This document shows positions 15,351-23,546 of a stretch of 51,403 nucleotides of DNA, in pieces. How positions within the stretch are numbered: the first letter of the stretch is position 1; the number at the start of each line of letters is the position of its first letter. Source of the DNA: Firmicutes bacterium CAG:124 (GTDB lineage Bacteria > Bacillota > Clostridia > Oscillospirales > Oscillospiraceae); contig HF990602.1 in the NCBI GenBank assembly GCA_000432135.1, forward strand, positions 1 to 51,403, given 5' to 3'. The notes under the pieces are model-generated. The model was not told the DNA's origin. It made no database searches and saw only the letters and a list, made by a program, of their open reading frames with translations. A program made the translations under genes and the position numbers.

Positions 15351-16043
15351 TCAACCGTCCAGCGGCGGAAAGCCGGTATAGACCTCGCCGGGCAGAAGCG
15401 CCGTGCCGCGCAGCGCAGCGAGTTCTGAGACAGTGCAGAACGTATACCCCTGCGCATGGAGCCGGTCGATAGCCTGCAGGGCGCAGGTGACGGAATGCGC
15501 CGACAGGTCGTGCATGAGGATGATCCTGCCGTCGTGCGCCTCGGACAGAACCGTCGGCAGAACGCCGTCCCACGCGGCCTCGTTCCAGTCGCACGGGTCG
15601 ACCGACCACAAAATGACCGACAGCCCCGCGTCCTTTGCCGCGCTTAAAAGCGTGTCGCCGTAAAGCCCGCCGGGCGGGCGGAACAGCTGCGCCCGCACGC
15701 CGCAGGCGTCCTCCACGGCCTTTGCACAGCCGGTCAGATCGCGCAGCGCCGTTCCATAGTCCATCTTCTGCATATAATCATGGTTGCTGCTGTGCAGGCC
15801 GATCTCGTGACCGGCTGCGGCGATGTGTGAAAGCGTATCCGGAAATTCCGCAATGCGGTAGCCGCAGACAAAAAACGTCGCGTGCACCTGCCGCTCGGCC
15901 AGACCCTCCAGAAGCCGCTCGGTCAGCTCACCGGACGGCCCGTCGTCAAACGTCAGCGCGAGATAGCACTTCGGCTCCTCCGCAGCCCGCAGCGGCTGCG
16001 CAAGCAGCGCCAGCGCCGCAAGCAGGCAGAACAATTTCTTCAT
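15351..16043 (-). CDS. Secreted polysaccharide deacetylase (NodB-type)
   Basis: A 230-residue CE4-family protein with a signal peptide (MKKLFCLLAALALLAQPLRA). Motif 1 is TFDDGPSG (31-38) with the catalytic Asp and metal Asp, motif 2 HSSNHDYM (84 on) with the metal His pair, motif 3 RPPGG (about 121), and motif 4 with LWSVDPCDW, then LMHD near residue 178. All metal and catalytic residues are kept. It should remove N-acetyl groups from cell wall or other GlcNAc polymers outside the membrane. It is like the PdaA/PdaB short forms without extra binding domains. Its stop lies 71 bases before the cyclo-ligase start. Confidence 0.9.
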   Translation of the reverse strand: MKKLFCLLAALALLAQPLRAAEEPKCYLALTFDDGPSGELTERLLEGLAERQVHATFFVCGYRIAEFPDTLSHIAAAGHEIGLHSSNHDYMQKMDYGTALRDLTGCAKAVEDACGVRAQLFRPPGGLYGDTLLSAAKDAGLSVILWSVDPCDWNEAAWDGVLPTVLSEAHDGRIILMHDLSAHSVTCALQAIDRLHAQGYTFCTVSELAALRGTALLPGEVYTGFPPLDG

Positions 16044-16097
16044 GGCGCGCTCCTTTCAAAAATCTTCTGTTAGTATGCGCAAAAGCCGTTCAGATAT

Positions 16098-16126
16098 TTG
16101 ACGCTGCGGGCAAAATAGAGTATGAT
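16098..16126 (+). promoter_or_regulatory. Promoter of prfA
   Basis: TTGACG (16098-16103) and TATGAT (16121-16126), 17 bases apart, some 30 bases before the prfA start codon. Confidence 0.7.
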
Positions 16127-16156
16127 ATTCATAACAAAGATTTTGTGAGGAAGCCT

Positions 16157-17230
16157 ATGCTGGAAAAACTGAAGCTGGTCGAGGCGCGCTATCTCGAAAT
16201 GGCGGAGCGCGCCGCGCAGCCGGATTTTTATAACGACCCGAAGGCCGCATCGCAGCTGTTAAAGGAGCAGCGGCAGCTCGAACCCATCATCACGGCCTAC
16301 CGCAGCTATATGAAAACGACGCAGGAGCAGGACGACCTGCGCGCCATGCTTTCCGAGGGGCTCGACCCTGAAATGAAAGCGCTGTGCCAGGAGGAATTCT
16401 CCGCAAACAAGAAAAAGCTGGAGGAATTGGAGCAGGAGCTGAAAATTCTCCTGCTGCCGCGCGACCCGAACGACGACAAGAGCGTCATCATGGAGATCCG
16501 CGGCGGCGTCGGCGGCGAGGAAAGCGCGCTGTTCGCCCACAGCCTGTACCGGATGTACACGATGTACGCCGAGTCCAAGCGCTGGACGGTCACGCTGCTG
16601 AACTACAATGAAACCGAGCTTGGCGGCATCAAGGAAGCCGATTTTGAGATTCAGGGCGCGGGCGCGTACTCCAGACTCAAATTTGAATCCGGCGTCCACC
16701 GCGTCCAGCGCGTCCCGGAGACAGAGTCCGGCGGGCGCGTCCACACGTCGACCGCGACGGTCGCGGTGCTCCCCGAGATGGAGCAGGCCGAGGTCGATAT
16801 CCGGCCCGAGGATATCGAGATGCAGGTCTACCGCTCGTCCGGCGCAGGCGGGCAGCACATCAACAAGACCAGCTCCGCCGTGCGCCTCATCCACAAGCCG
16901 TCCGGCATCGTCGTGGCCTGTCAGGAGGAACGCAGCCAGGTGCAGAACCGCGAAAAGTGCATGCAGATGCTGGCCTCCAAGCTCTATCAGATCGAGCAGG
17001 AGCGCATCGAATCCGCCGTCACGTCCGAGCGCCGCAGCCAGGTCGGCACCGGCATGCGCAATGAGCGCATCCGCACCTACAATTTCCCGCAGGGCCGCGT
17101 CACCGACCACCGCATCGGCCTGACGCTCTATAAAATCGACTCCATCATGGACGGCGCTTTGGACGAGCTGATCGACGCCCTCGTCACTGCCGACCAGGCG
17201 GAAAAGCTGCAAAGCAGCGGAGAAGCGTAA
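16157..17230 (+). CDS. prfA: Peptide chain release factor 1
   Basis: A 357-residue class I release factor for UAA and UAG. The codon-reading tripeptide region is RVPETESGGRVHTSTATV, of the RF1 type with P-x-T. The catalytic GGQ lies in SGAGGQHINKTSSAVRL at about residue 231. The N-terminal domain starts MLEKLKLVEARYLE and the length fits the family. The open frame continues upstream to 15635, opposite the deacetylase gene, but ATG 16157 follows GAGGAAGCCT and is the RF1 start. It acts with the ribosome in the cytosol. No hemK/prmC methylase gene lies next to it here. Confidence 0.97.
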   Translation: MLEKLKLVEARYLEMAERAAQPDFYNDPKAASQLLKEQRQLEPIITAYRSYMKTTQEQDDLRAMLSEGLDPEMKALCQEEFSANKKKLEELEQELKILLLPRDPNDDKSVIMEIRGGVGGEESALFAHSLYRMYTMYAESKRWTVTLLNYNETELGGIKEADFEIQGAGAYSRLKFESGVHRVQRVPETESGGRVHTSTATVAVLPEMEQAEVDIRPEDIEMQVYRSSGAGGQHINKTSSAVRLIHKPSGIVVACQEERSQVQNREKCMQMLASKLYQIEQERIESAVTSERRSQVGTGMRNERIRTYNFPQGRVTDHRIGLTLYKIDSIMDGALDELIDALVTADQAEKLQSSGEA

Positions 17231-17260
17231 CCGATTTGTTTGAACTTGGGAGGAATGGCT

Positions 17261-17644
17261 ATGGTATTCTGGTGCATGATGCTGCTGTTTACGCTGCTGA
17301 GCCCGGCCACGATGATCGGCTTCGGGCGGAGCTTTTTCAAAAGGCCGCCCAGGGATATCAACGCGACGTTCGGCTACCGGACGACGATGTCCATGAAGAA
17401 TCAGGAAACATGGCAGCTTGCTCACCGTGTCTGCGGGCGGTACTGGTTCATCTGCGGCCTGATCCTGCTGCCGCTGTCCGTGCTTCCGATGCTGTTCGTG
17501 ATAAACCGCGGCACGGAAACGATCGGCATGACCGGCGGGATCATTGTGTTTGTCCAGATCGTTCCGATGCTCTGCGTGATCATCCCGACCGAGCACGCCC
17601 TGCGGAAGAATTTTGATAAAAACGGGAACCGAATTACCGGCTGA
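17261..17644 (+). CDS. SdpI-family-like membrane protein
   Basis: A 127-residue protein with three hydrophobic segments (about 1-20, 60-85 and 90-110). The cytosolic loop contains NATFGYRTTMSMKNQETWQLAHRVCG, abbreviated here as GYRT...N..TW..A, which is the hallmark of the SdpI/YhfL domain. SdpI in Bacillus is the immunity protein to the SdpC toxin, but most family members in Clostridia have no known role, and no SdpABC genes are near. The start ATG 17261 is preceded by GGGAGGA at 7 bases; ATG 17255 and TTG 17240 are alternatives. Confidence 0.78.
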   Translation: MVFWCMMLLFTLLSPATMIGFGRSFFKRPPRDINATFGYRTTMSMKNQETWQLAHRVCGRYWFICGLILLPLSVLPMLFVINRGTETIGMTGGIIVFVQIVPMLCVIIPTEHALRKNFDKNGNRITG

Positions 17645-17723
17645 AGCGCCTGCAGTTCTTCCGAATCTTTCCCGCGAAGCTTGAGACAGCCCCTTTTTAC
17701 GGTGCTTCCGCCTCAGAAAGCAT

Positions 17724-17960
17724 TCACTGCCCGTCCAGCAGATCCAGCAGATCGTCCAGCTCGTCCTCAAGCGCTTCGTGGCGTTCGCCCCAGCGCTCGT
17801 AGGCCTTGCTCATCATATCCTCCGGCTCGCGGGCATCCAGCTCCGCGAGCTTTTCGCGCAGCTCCTGCGCCTGCGCCAGAAGCTCTTCACGGGAAAGGGC
17901 CTCCAGTTCCGGTTCCTCCGCGTCTGCGGGAAAGGGAATGATCTGTGCCATATGCTTCAT
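17724..17960 (-). CDS. Small acidic coiled-coil protein
   Basis: A 78-residue very acidic protein, mostly helical from residue 15 on (ELEALSREELLAQAQELREK), with a WGERHEAL segment and an acidic end of Asp/Leu repeats. No family recognised. Its ATG at 17960 overlaps the stop of the flavoprotein gene as ATGA, so it is coupled to it and may be a partner or regulator of that protein. Confidence 0.75.
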   Translation of the reverse strand: MKHMAQIIPFPADAEEPELEALSREELLAQAQELREKLAELDAREPEDMMSKAYERWGERHEALEDELDDLLDLLDGQ

Positions 17961-19564
17961 CCTTTCAGATTGCTCAATTCGTTGATGATCGCTTCCGCCG
18001 TCAGCATTCCGTCCAGCGCGGCGGAGGTGATGCCGCCGGCGTAGCCCGCGCCCTCTCCGCAGGGATACAGGCCGCGCAGACTTGACTGCCGCGTCTCATC
18101 GCGCAGGATGCGCACGGGGGACGAGCTGCGCGTCTCCGGCGCGGTCAGGACGGCGTCGGGCCGGGCGAAGCCGTGCAGGCGCTTGTCCAACTCCGGCAGC
18201 GCCTGTTCGAGCACGGAAGTGATGCGCTCCGGCAGGACCTCGTGCAGCTCGCAGAGCGTCACGCCGGGCCGGTAGGCCGGATGGACGGCGCCCAGCGCCT
18301 GCGAGGGCTGCTTTTTCAGGAAATCGCCGACAAGCTGCGCAGGCGCGCGGTAATTGCTTCCGCCCGCGCGGAAGGCCGCCTGTTCGATCTGCCGCTGCCA
18401 GTACATCCCGCCGAGCGGGGAGCTGCCCGGGAAATCGGCGGGGTTCAGTGTGACGAGCAGGGCCGCATTCGCGTTTTCGCCGTCACGCGCATGGTCGGAC
18501 ATCCCGTTCGTCACGACGCCGCCCGGCTCCGACGCGGCTGCAACCACGTACCCGCCGGGGCACATACAGAAGGTATAGGCCGAGCCGCCGCTTGGCAGCT
18601 GCACGTTCAGCTTGTAATCCGCCGCGCCAAGCCCCGGCGCGTCTGCAAACGGGCCATACTGGTTCTCGTTGATCTGCCGCTGCGGGTGCTCGATGCGCAC
18701 GCCCATGGAAAACGGCTTCGGCTCCATCGGTACCCCGGCGCTGTGCAGTGCCTCAAACGTATCGCGGGCGCTGTGCCCGATGGCAAGCAGGACGCGGGAG
18801 GCCGGAAGCACCGTCTCGCTGTCTGCGCTCTGTACGCGGACGGCTGTGATGCGGCCGTTTTCGGCTTCGATGCCGGTCAGCCGTGTGCCGAAGCGGATCT
18901 CGCCGCCGTAGTGCAGGATTTTCTCCCGCAGGTTCTGCACGACCACGACCAGCTCGTCCGTGCCGATGTGGGGCTTTGCGTCGTACAGAATATCCGCGCT
19001 GGCTCCGGCCTCGGCAAACTGCTCCAGGATCCAGCCGATGCGCTCGTTCTTAACGCCGGTATTCAGCTTTCCGTCTGAAAACGTGCCCGCGCCGCCCTCG
19101 CCGAACTGCACGTTGCACTCCGGGTCAAGCTCCCCGGTCTGCCAGAAGCGCGACACGGCCTCGTGCCGCGTTTTCGCGTCCTGCCCGCGTTCGAGCACGA
19201 GCGGGCGAAGCCCCGCCATGCTCAGGACCAGCGCGGCGAACATCCCCGCCGGGCCGAAGCCCACGATGATGGGCTGACTGTCCGGCAGCGCCTGCGGCTG
19301 CGGGACGCTGTAAAGCGTGTCGCGCGCAATGGACGCCTTCGGACTGTGGGCCATTTTGAGGATTTTATCCTCCCGGCCCTTTACGGCCACGTCGACGGTA
19401 TAAATGATGCGCACGTCGTTCTTTTTGCGTGCGTCAACGGATTTTTTCTTCAGGTCCAGCTGCTTGATCTCGTTCGGAGAAATGCGCAGCTGCCGCGCAG
19501 CGGCCTGCACGAGCCGGGCCATGTCGCCGTCCGGCGGCAAAGAGAGATCGCGGATGCGGATCAT
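17957..19564 (-). CDS. FAD-dependent dehydrogenase, COG2509 type
   Basis: A 535-residue flavoprotein. An N-terminal basic domain of about 90 residues is followed by the dinucleotide-binding VGFGPAGMFAAL (about 101-112), then LERGQDAKTR, and further on a second sequence block with LAIGHSARDTFEAL and MCPGGYVVAAAS. Near the C-terminus is GLYPCGEGAGYAGGITSAALDG, a closing FAD-binding block. The layout is that of COG2509 (uncharacterised FAD-dependent dehydrogenases). The substrate is unknown. GGGGCCTCC on the other strand marks GGAGGCCCCCC before the ATG. A small coiled-coil gene overlaps its stop. Confidence 0.87.
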   Translation of the reverse strand: MIRIRDLSLPPDGDMARLVQAAARQLRISPNEIKQLDLKKKSVDARKKNDVRIIYTVDVAVKGREDKILKMAHSPKASIARDTLYSVPQPQALPDSQPIIVGFGPAGMFAALVLSMAGLRPLVLERGQDAKTRHEAVSRFWQTGELDPECNVQFGEGGAGTFSDGKLNTGVKNERIGWILEQFAEAGASADILYDAKPHIGTDELVVVVQNLREKILHYGGEIRFGTRLTGIEAENGRITAVRVQSADSETVLPASRVLLAIGHSARDTFEALHSAGVPMEPKPFSMGVRIEHPQRQINENQYGPFADAPGLGAADYKLNVQLPSGGSAYTFCMCPGGYVVAAASEPGGVVTNGMSDHARDGENANAALLVTLNPADFPGSSPLGGMYWQRQIEQAAFRAGGSNYRAPAQLVGDFLKKQPSQALGAVHPAYRPGVTLCELHEVLPERITSVLEQALPELDKRLHGFARPDAVLTAPETRSSSPVRILRDETRQSSLRGLYPCGEGAGYAGGITSAALDGMLTAEAIINELSNLKG

Positions 19565-19648
19565 CGGGGGGCCTCCATGTGTGGGAATTTTTCATTATCA
19601 TATCACAGAACCGGCAAAAACGGAAACCAAAAAACTGCCGCGCCGGAT

Positions 19649-19690
19649 TTTACAAAATGTTCACGCAAACGCAGGGAGCGGCAGTATAAT
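19649..19690 (+). promoter_or_regulatory. Direct repeat and promoter before the response regulator
   Basis: TTTACA (19649-19654) and TTCACG (19660-19665) are direct half-sites with an 11-base period, the geometry used by PhoP/PhoB-type regulators. TATAAT lies at 19685-19690. Similar half-sites precede the HtrA gene (21865-21892). This suggests that the system controls its own expression. Confidence 0.5.
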
Positions 19691-19728
19691 ATTCATTATA
19701 TTGTATCAGAAGGGAGCGCGCTTCTCCT

Positions 19729-20415
19729 ATGGCAAAAACGATCCTGATCGTCGAAGACGATCCGAATATCTCCGAGCTTGTGCAGATGTATCTCGAAAAG
19801 GAGGGCTACAACACCCGCATCGCCTCCGACGGCGGACAGGGACTTGATCTGTTCCGGCAGCTCCGGCCCGATCTGGTGCTGCTCGATATCATGCTGCCCG
19901 TGATGGACGGCTGGAGCGTCCTGCGCACCATCCGGCAGGACAGCAAGACCCCCGTCATCATGCTCACGGCCAAGGGCGAGACGAACGACAAGGTGCAGGG
20001 CCTGAAGCAGGGCGCAGACGACTATCTCACCAAGCCCTTCGAAATGAAGGAGCTTTTGGCCCGTGTCGAGGCCGTTCTGCGCCGCGCGGGCGGCGAGGAC
20101 GACAAGACCAAGCCCCGCCGTCTGGTCTTCGACAAGCTCATTATCGACCTTGACTCGTTCGAGCTCATCGTCGACGGCAAGCGCATCGAGACGCCGCCCA
20201 AGGAAATGGAGCTTCTGTTCCATCTCGCGTCCAGCCCGAACCGTGTCTTCACGCGCAACCAGCTGCTCGACGAGGTCTGGGGCTTTGATTATTTCGGCGA
20301 CAGCCGTACCGTCGACGTCCATGTCAAGCGCCTGCGCGAAAAGCTCGAGGGCGTGTCGGACAAGTGGAGCCTCAAGACCGTCTGGGGCGTCGGATATAAA
20401 TTCGAGGTCCTGTAA
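19729..20415 (+). CDS. Response regulator, OmpR/PhoB family
   Basis: A 228-residue two-component regulator. The receiver domain (about 4-117) has the acidic pair in EDDPNI, phospho-acceptor Asp in LLDIMLPVMDG (about 54), the Thr in MLTAKG and Lys in YLTKPFEMKE. The DNA-binding domain (about 130-226) is winged-helix, with TPPKEMELLFHLA, NQLLDEVWGFDYFGDSRTVDVHVKRLR and the VWGVGYKFE wing. GAAGGGAGCG lies before the ATG. The kinase gene begins 2 bases after the stop. By its coupling to a kinase and an HtrA protease gene it resembles CssR of Bacillus, but PhoP- or WalR-like roles are possible. Confidence 0.95.
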   Translation: MAKTILIVEDDPNISELVQMYLEKEGYNTRIASDGGQGLDLFRQLRPDLVLLDIMLPVMDGWSVLRTIRQDSKTPVIMLTAKGETNDKVQGLKQGADDYLTKPFEMKELLARVEAVLRRAGGEDDKTKPRRLVFDKLIIDLDSFELIVDGKRIETPPKEMELLFHLASSPNRVFTRNQLLDEVWGFDYFGDSRTVDVHVKRLREKLEGVSDKWSLKTVWGVGYKFEVL

Positions 20416-20417
20416 CC

Positions 20418-21848
20418 ATGAAAACAACGTTCAGCCGGCAGTTTGCCCTCATTGCGGCGCTGCTGCTGGTCTGTATGATCTTTACGGGCGTTTCGTTCCG
20501 GTTTCTGATGCTGGGGTATCTGAAAAACGACAAAAAAGAGACGCTCAGCGCCGACGCGGCCGCCGTCGCCTCGCTGGCCGAGGCGTATGACTCGACGGGC
20601 GAGCTGGAGGAAAACTGGGACTTCCGGCTGAGTCTGTCCCTGTTTTCCGACGTTGGCGAGGCTGAGGCGCTGGTCTGCGATGAAAACGGCTTCGTCGTCC
20701 TGTGCTCCTGCGACGAGTTTAACTGTGAACATATCGGCCAGCAGGTCGATGCGAATCTCATCACCGAAATTGACGCCAGCGGCGAAACGTTCCGCGTCGG
20801 GACGCTGGCCGGCATCCACGACGGACGGCGATACATCGCGGGCAGGCCCATTGTCGCCAATGATACGGAGGAGACGATCGGCTATGTCATCATCTCCTCC
20901 GACATGACGCAGATCACGGATTTCATGCAGCGCAGCTCGTCGCTGTTTTTCTATGTGGCGATCATCGTGCTGGTGCTGGCGCTGGCCGCGGCGACGTTTT
21001 TGTCGCACCAGCAGGCGCAGCCGCTGGCAAAGGTCGCGGACGCGGCCCGGCGCTTCGGCCGTGGCGAGCTGGATACCCGCGTGACGGTGCCGGACAGCTG
21101 CGGCGAGGAGGTCGTCGATCTGGCGAACGCCTTCAACACCATGGCGGATTCTCTGGAAAAATCCGAGCAGCGCAGACAGGAATTCATCGCAAACGTCTCG
21201 CACGAGCTGAAAACCCCCATGACCACCATCGGCGGCTACATCGACGGGATGCTCGACGGGACCATCCCGCCGGAAAAGCAGCAGCATTATATGCAGATCG
21301 TCTCCGGCGAGGTGCGCAGGCTCTCGCGGCTGGTGCGCAATATGCTCGACATCGCGAAGCTGCAGGCCATGGGCGTGGAGGAGAGCCGGAAAACGCGCTT
21401 CGATCTCGGCGAGGAGCTGAGCGACGTGCTCATCACCTTCGAGCAGAAGATCTATAACAAGCATCTCGACGTGCGCGTCGATCTGCCGGACAAGCCCGTC
21501 TGGACGCGGGCCGAGCGCGACAGCATCACGCAGGTCATCTATAACCTGATCGACAACGCCATCAAATTCTGCCCCGACGGCGGCAGGCTTGCCCTGCGGG
21601 TGCAGGTCGACGGCGGCAAGGCCCGCGTGAGCGTCGAAAACACCGGCCCGACCATCGACAAGGACGAGCTGCCGCTGCTGTTCGACCGCTTCCACAAGGC
21701 CGACAAATCCCGTTCGGCTGACCGCGAGGGCTGGGGCCTCGGCCTCTACATCGCGAAGACCATCGTCGGCGCGCACGGCGGCGATATCTGGGCCACGAGC
21801 GAAAACGGCGTGACGCAGTTCAACTTCACGCTGCCCACAGTCCGCTGA
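20418..21848 (+). CDS. Sensor histidine kinase (HAMP, HisKA, HATPase)
   Basis: A 476-residue membrane kinase. It has an N-terminal helix at about 9-31, an extracellular sensor of about 140 residues, a second helix at about 172-194, a HAMP domain to about 250, then HisKA with the H-box VSHELKTPMTTIGGYIDGM (His at about 261) and a HATPase domain with NLIDNAIKFCPDGG, WGLGLYIAKTIV and FNFTLPTVR at the end. The sensor contains Asp-rich and Cys residues (CDENGFVVLCSCDEFNCEH), with four Cys in 20 residues, which could bind metal or form disulfides. It pairs with the preceding regulator. Secretion or envelope stress is the expected signal class. Confidence 0.93.
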   Translation: MKTTFSRQFALIAALLLVCMIFTGVSFRFLMLGYLKNDKKETLSADAAAVASLAEAYDSTGELEENWDFRLSLSLFSDVGEAEALVCDENGFVVLCSCDEFNCEHIGQQVDANLITEIDASGETFRVGTLAGIHDGRRYIAGRPIVANDTEETIGYVIISSDMTQITDFMQRSSSLFFYVAIIVLVLALAAATFLSHQQAQPLAKVADAARRFGRGELDTRVTVPDSCGEEVVDLANAFNTMADSLEKSEQRRQEFIANVSHELKTPMTTIGGYIDGMLDGTIPPEKQQHYMQIVSGEVRRLSRLVRNMLDIAKLQAMGVEESRKTRFDLGEELSDVLITFEQKIYNKHLDVRVDLPDKPVWTRAERDSITQVIYNLIDNAIKFCPDGGRLALRVQVDGGKARVSVENTGPTIDKDELPLLFDRFHKADKSRSADREGWGLGLYIAKTIVGAHGGDIWATSENGVTQFNFTLPTVR

Positions 21849-21864
21849 CGGACTGCACGGAAGA

Positions 21865-21907
21865 TTTACAGATCGTTCAATGTCTGTTCAAATCCGCGGG
21901 ATATACT
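21865..21907 (+). promoter_or_regulatory. Three direct half-sites and -10 box before the HtrA gene
   Basis: TTTACA (21865), TTCAAT (21876) and TTCAAA (21887) repeat with an 11-base period. They stand just upstream of TATACT (21902-21907) and cover the place of a -35 box, which lacks consensus. This is the arrangement of a promoter activated by a PhoP/PhoB-type regulator bound at -20 to -45. Confidence 0.55.
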
Positions 21908-21938
21908 AAGTGCATAACCAAGCAAGAGGGTGTCTGAT

Positions 21939-23252
21939 ATGAGCTTTGACAACAACAGCTTTTATGACGACAATTCCACAAAGAACTGGCAGCCGCAGCC
22001 GACGCCGATGGAGGACCGCAGGCGCAGGCACACCGGAAAATGGATCACGGCTATTTTGATCCTGGGCCTGCTGGCGCTGGCCGTGACCGGCACGGTGCAT
22101 CTGGTGCGCGATGTCGGCGTGACGATCAACCGGTCGGATACCGGCTTTCTTCTGACCGTCGGCACGCAGCCGGCGCAGACCGCTCCAACCGAGCAGACGC
22201 AGACAGCAAAGGAAACGGAACCGTCCGTTCAGACCGAAGCGCCTGCGCAGACGCAGCAGGCCGCCGAGGATCTGCCGCAGCTGACGATCACGCAGTCGCC
22301 CGCAGGCGTGCCGACCGTCGCCTCCGAGGAAGCGGGCGCGCTGAGCCTGCAGGAGATCTACCGCCGGTGCATCGGAAGCGTCGTCTCCATCGTGACCGTC
22401 ACGCCGTCCGGCAAGGCCAGCGGGACCGGCATCATCATGTCGGAGGACGGATATGTCATCACGAACCATCATGTGATCGAAAGCGCGCAGGCCGTGAGCG
22501 TCCTGACGGCGGACAGCCGGGAATATACCGCGTCGGTCATCGGCAGCGACGAGACGAGCGATCTTGCCGTTCTGAAGATCGAGGCCGAAGGGCTGCAGGC
22601 CGCTGAGTTCGGCGATTCGTCCGTTCTGCAGGTCGGCGACAGCGTCGCCGCCATCGGCGATCCGCTCGGAACGGCGCTGCGCGGCACCATGACCGACGGC
22701 ATCGTCTCCGCGATCAACCGCGATCTGACCGTCAACGATCGCACCATGAGCCTGATCCAGACGAATGCAGCGCTCAACAACGGCAACTCCGGCGGGCCGC
22801 TCATCAACTGCTACGGGCAGGTCATCGGCATCAACACGATGAAGATGAGCAACTTCTATTCCTCGTCCACGACCGTCGAGGGCATCGGGTTTGCCATCCC
22901 GATCGACACGGCCAAGCCCATCATCGACGAGCTGATCGAAAAGGGCTATGTCTCCGGCCGTCCGGCCATCGGCATCGACGGCGAGACGCTCCCCGCGACG
23001 TACCGCATCTATTACCGTCTGCCGCAGGGCATCTATGTGACGCGCGTTTACCGCAACAGCGACGCTGCCGCCAAGGGCATTTCCGAGGGCGACATCATCA
23101 CCGCCATCAACGGCGTCTCCGTCACGACGATGGAGCAGCTCAACCGCGTCAAGAACCAGTTCACCGCCGGCCAGACCATCACGCTGACCATCTACCACGG
23201 CGGCGTTTCCTCCGACGTGGAGATCATTCTCATGGACCGCGCAAACGCATAA
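21939..23252 (+). CDS. HtrA/DegP-like membrane serine protease with PDZ domain
   Basis: A 437-residue protein. A cytosolic N-terminus is followed by one membrane helix (WITAILILGLLALAVTGTV), a Thr/Gln/Glu-rich linker, and an S1C trypsin-like domain with catalytic His in TNHHVIE (about 176), Asp in SDLAVLK (about 208) and Ser in NNGNSGGPL (about 284). A single PDZ domain occupies about 345-430, with GIYVTRVYRNSDAAAKGISEGD. The plan matches Bacillus HtrA/YyxA. It should degrade or refold misfolded exported proteins at the outer face. GAGGG precedes ATG 21939; GTG 21930 is an alternative. The upstream half-sites suggest control by the adjacent two-component system. Confidence 0.93.
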   Translation: MSFDNNSFYDDNSTKNWQPQPTPMEDRRRRHTGKWITAILILGLLALAVTGTVHLVRDVGVTINRSDTGFLLTVGTQPAQTAPTEQTQTAKETEPSVQTEAPAQTQQAAEDLPQLTITQSPAGVPTVASEEAGALSLQEIYRRCIGSVVSIVTVTPSGKASGTGIIMSEDGYVITNHHVIESAQAVSVLTADSREYTASVIGSDETSDLAVLKIEAEGLQAAEFGDSSVLQVGDSVAAIGDPLGTALRGTMTDGIVSAINRDLTVNDRTMSLIQTNAALNNGNSGGPLINCYGQVIGINTMKMSNFYSSSTTVEGIGFAIPIDTAKPIIDELIEKGYVSGRPAIGIDGETLPATYRIYYRLPQGIYVTRVYRNSDAAAKGISEGDIITAINGVSVTTMEQLNRVKNQFTAGQTITLTIYHGGVSSDVEIILMDRANA

Positions 23253-23264
23253 TAGCGCAAAATA

Positions 23265-23293
23265 CGCCCACGGCGCTCCCAGCGCCGTGGGCG
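23265..23293 (+). terminator. Hairpin after the HtrA gene
   Basis: A perfect 13-bp GC-rich stem (23265-23277 with 23281-23293) with a CCC loop begins 12 bases after the stop. Only TT follows, so it is a weak intrinsic terminator or a stabilising hairpin. Confidence 0.55.
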
Positions 23294-23350
23294 TTACACT
23301 CTGTCGAAGAAGCATTATTTTCCTATTTTGCACAGGATTTCTGAGACAGG

Positions 23351-23454
23351 TGTAGGGGCGGACGACTCTGTCCGCCCGCAGGATGCTGTGTTTTCACGGG
23401 AATCTACGGCAAATTCGCAACATTTTTGGGCCGACAGGGTCGTCGGCCCCTACA
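23351..23454. mobile_element. MITE-like element 2 (104 bp)
   Basis: Same ends (TGTAGGGGC and GCCCCTACA), end hairpins and core as the element at 13946-14052, but in inverted orientation: the core is ACGGGAATCTACGGC. It lies in the gap between the HtrA gene and the leftward oxidoreductase. The rest of the gap 23294-23546 shows no gene. Confidence 0.6.
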
Positions 23455-23546
23455 GCTACGTGGAGAAATGCAATTCGGATTTGCCGAGGGGATTCCCCTT
23501 TTCGCTGCTGCCTGCTGCTCGGACTTCCGGGCGCAGCGCGGCGAAA

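Noticed and set aside
15635..16156. Long N-terminal extension of the prfA frame
   Set aside because: It lies opposite the deacetylase gene, is Arg/Ala/Pro rich, and RF1 proteins start at the ATG at 16157.
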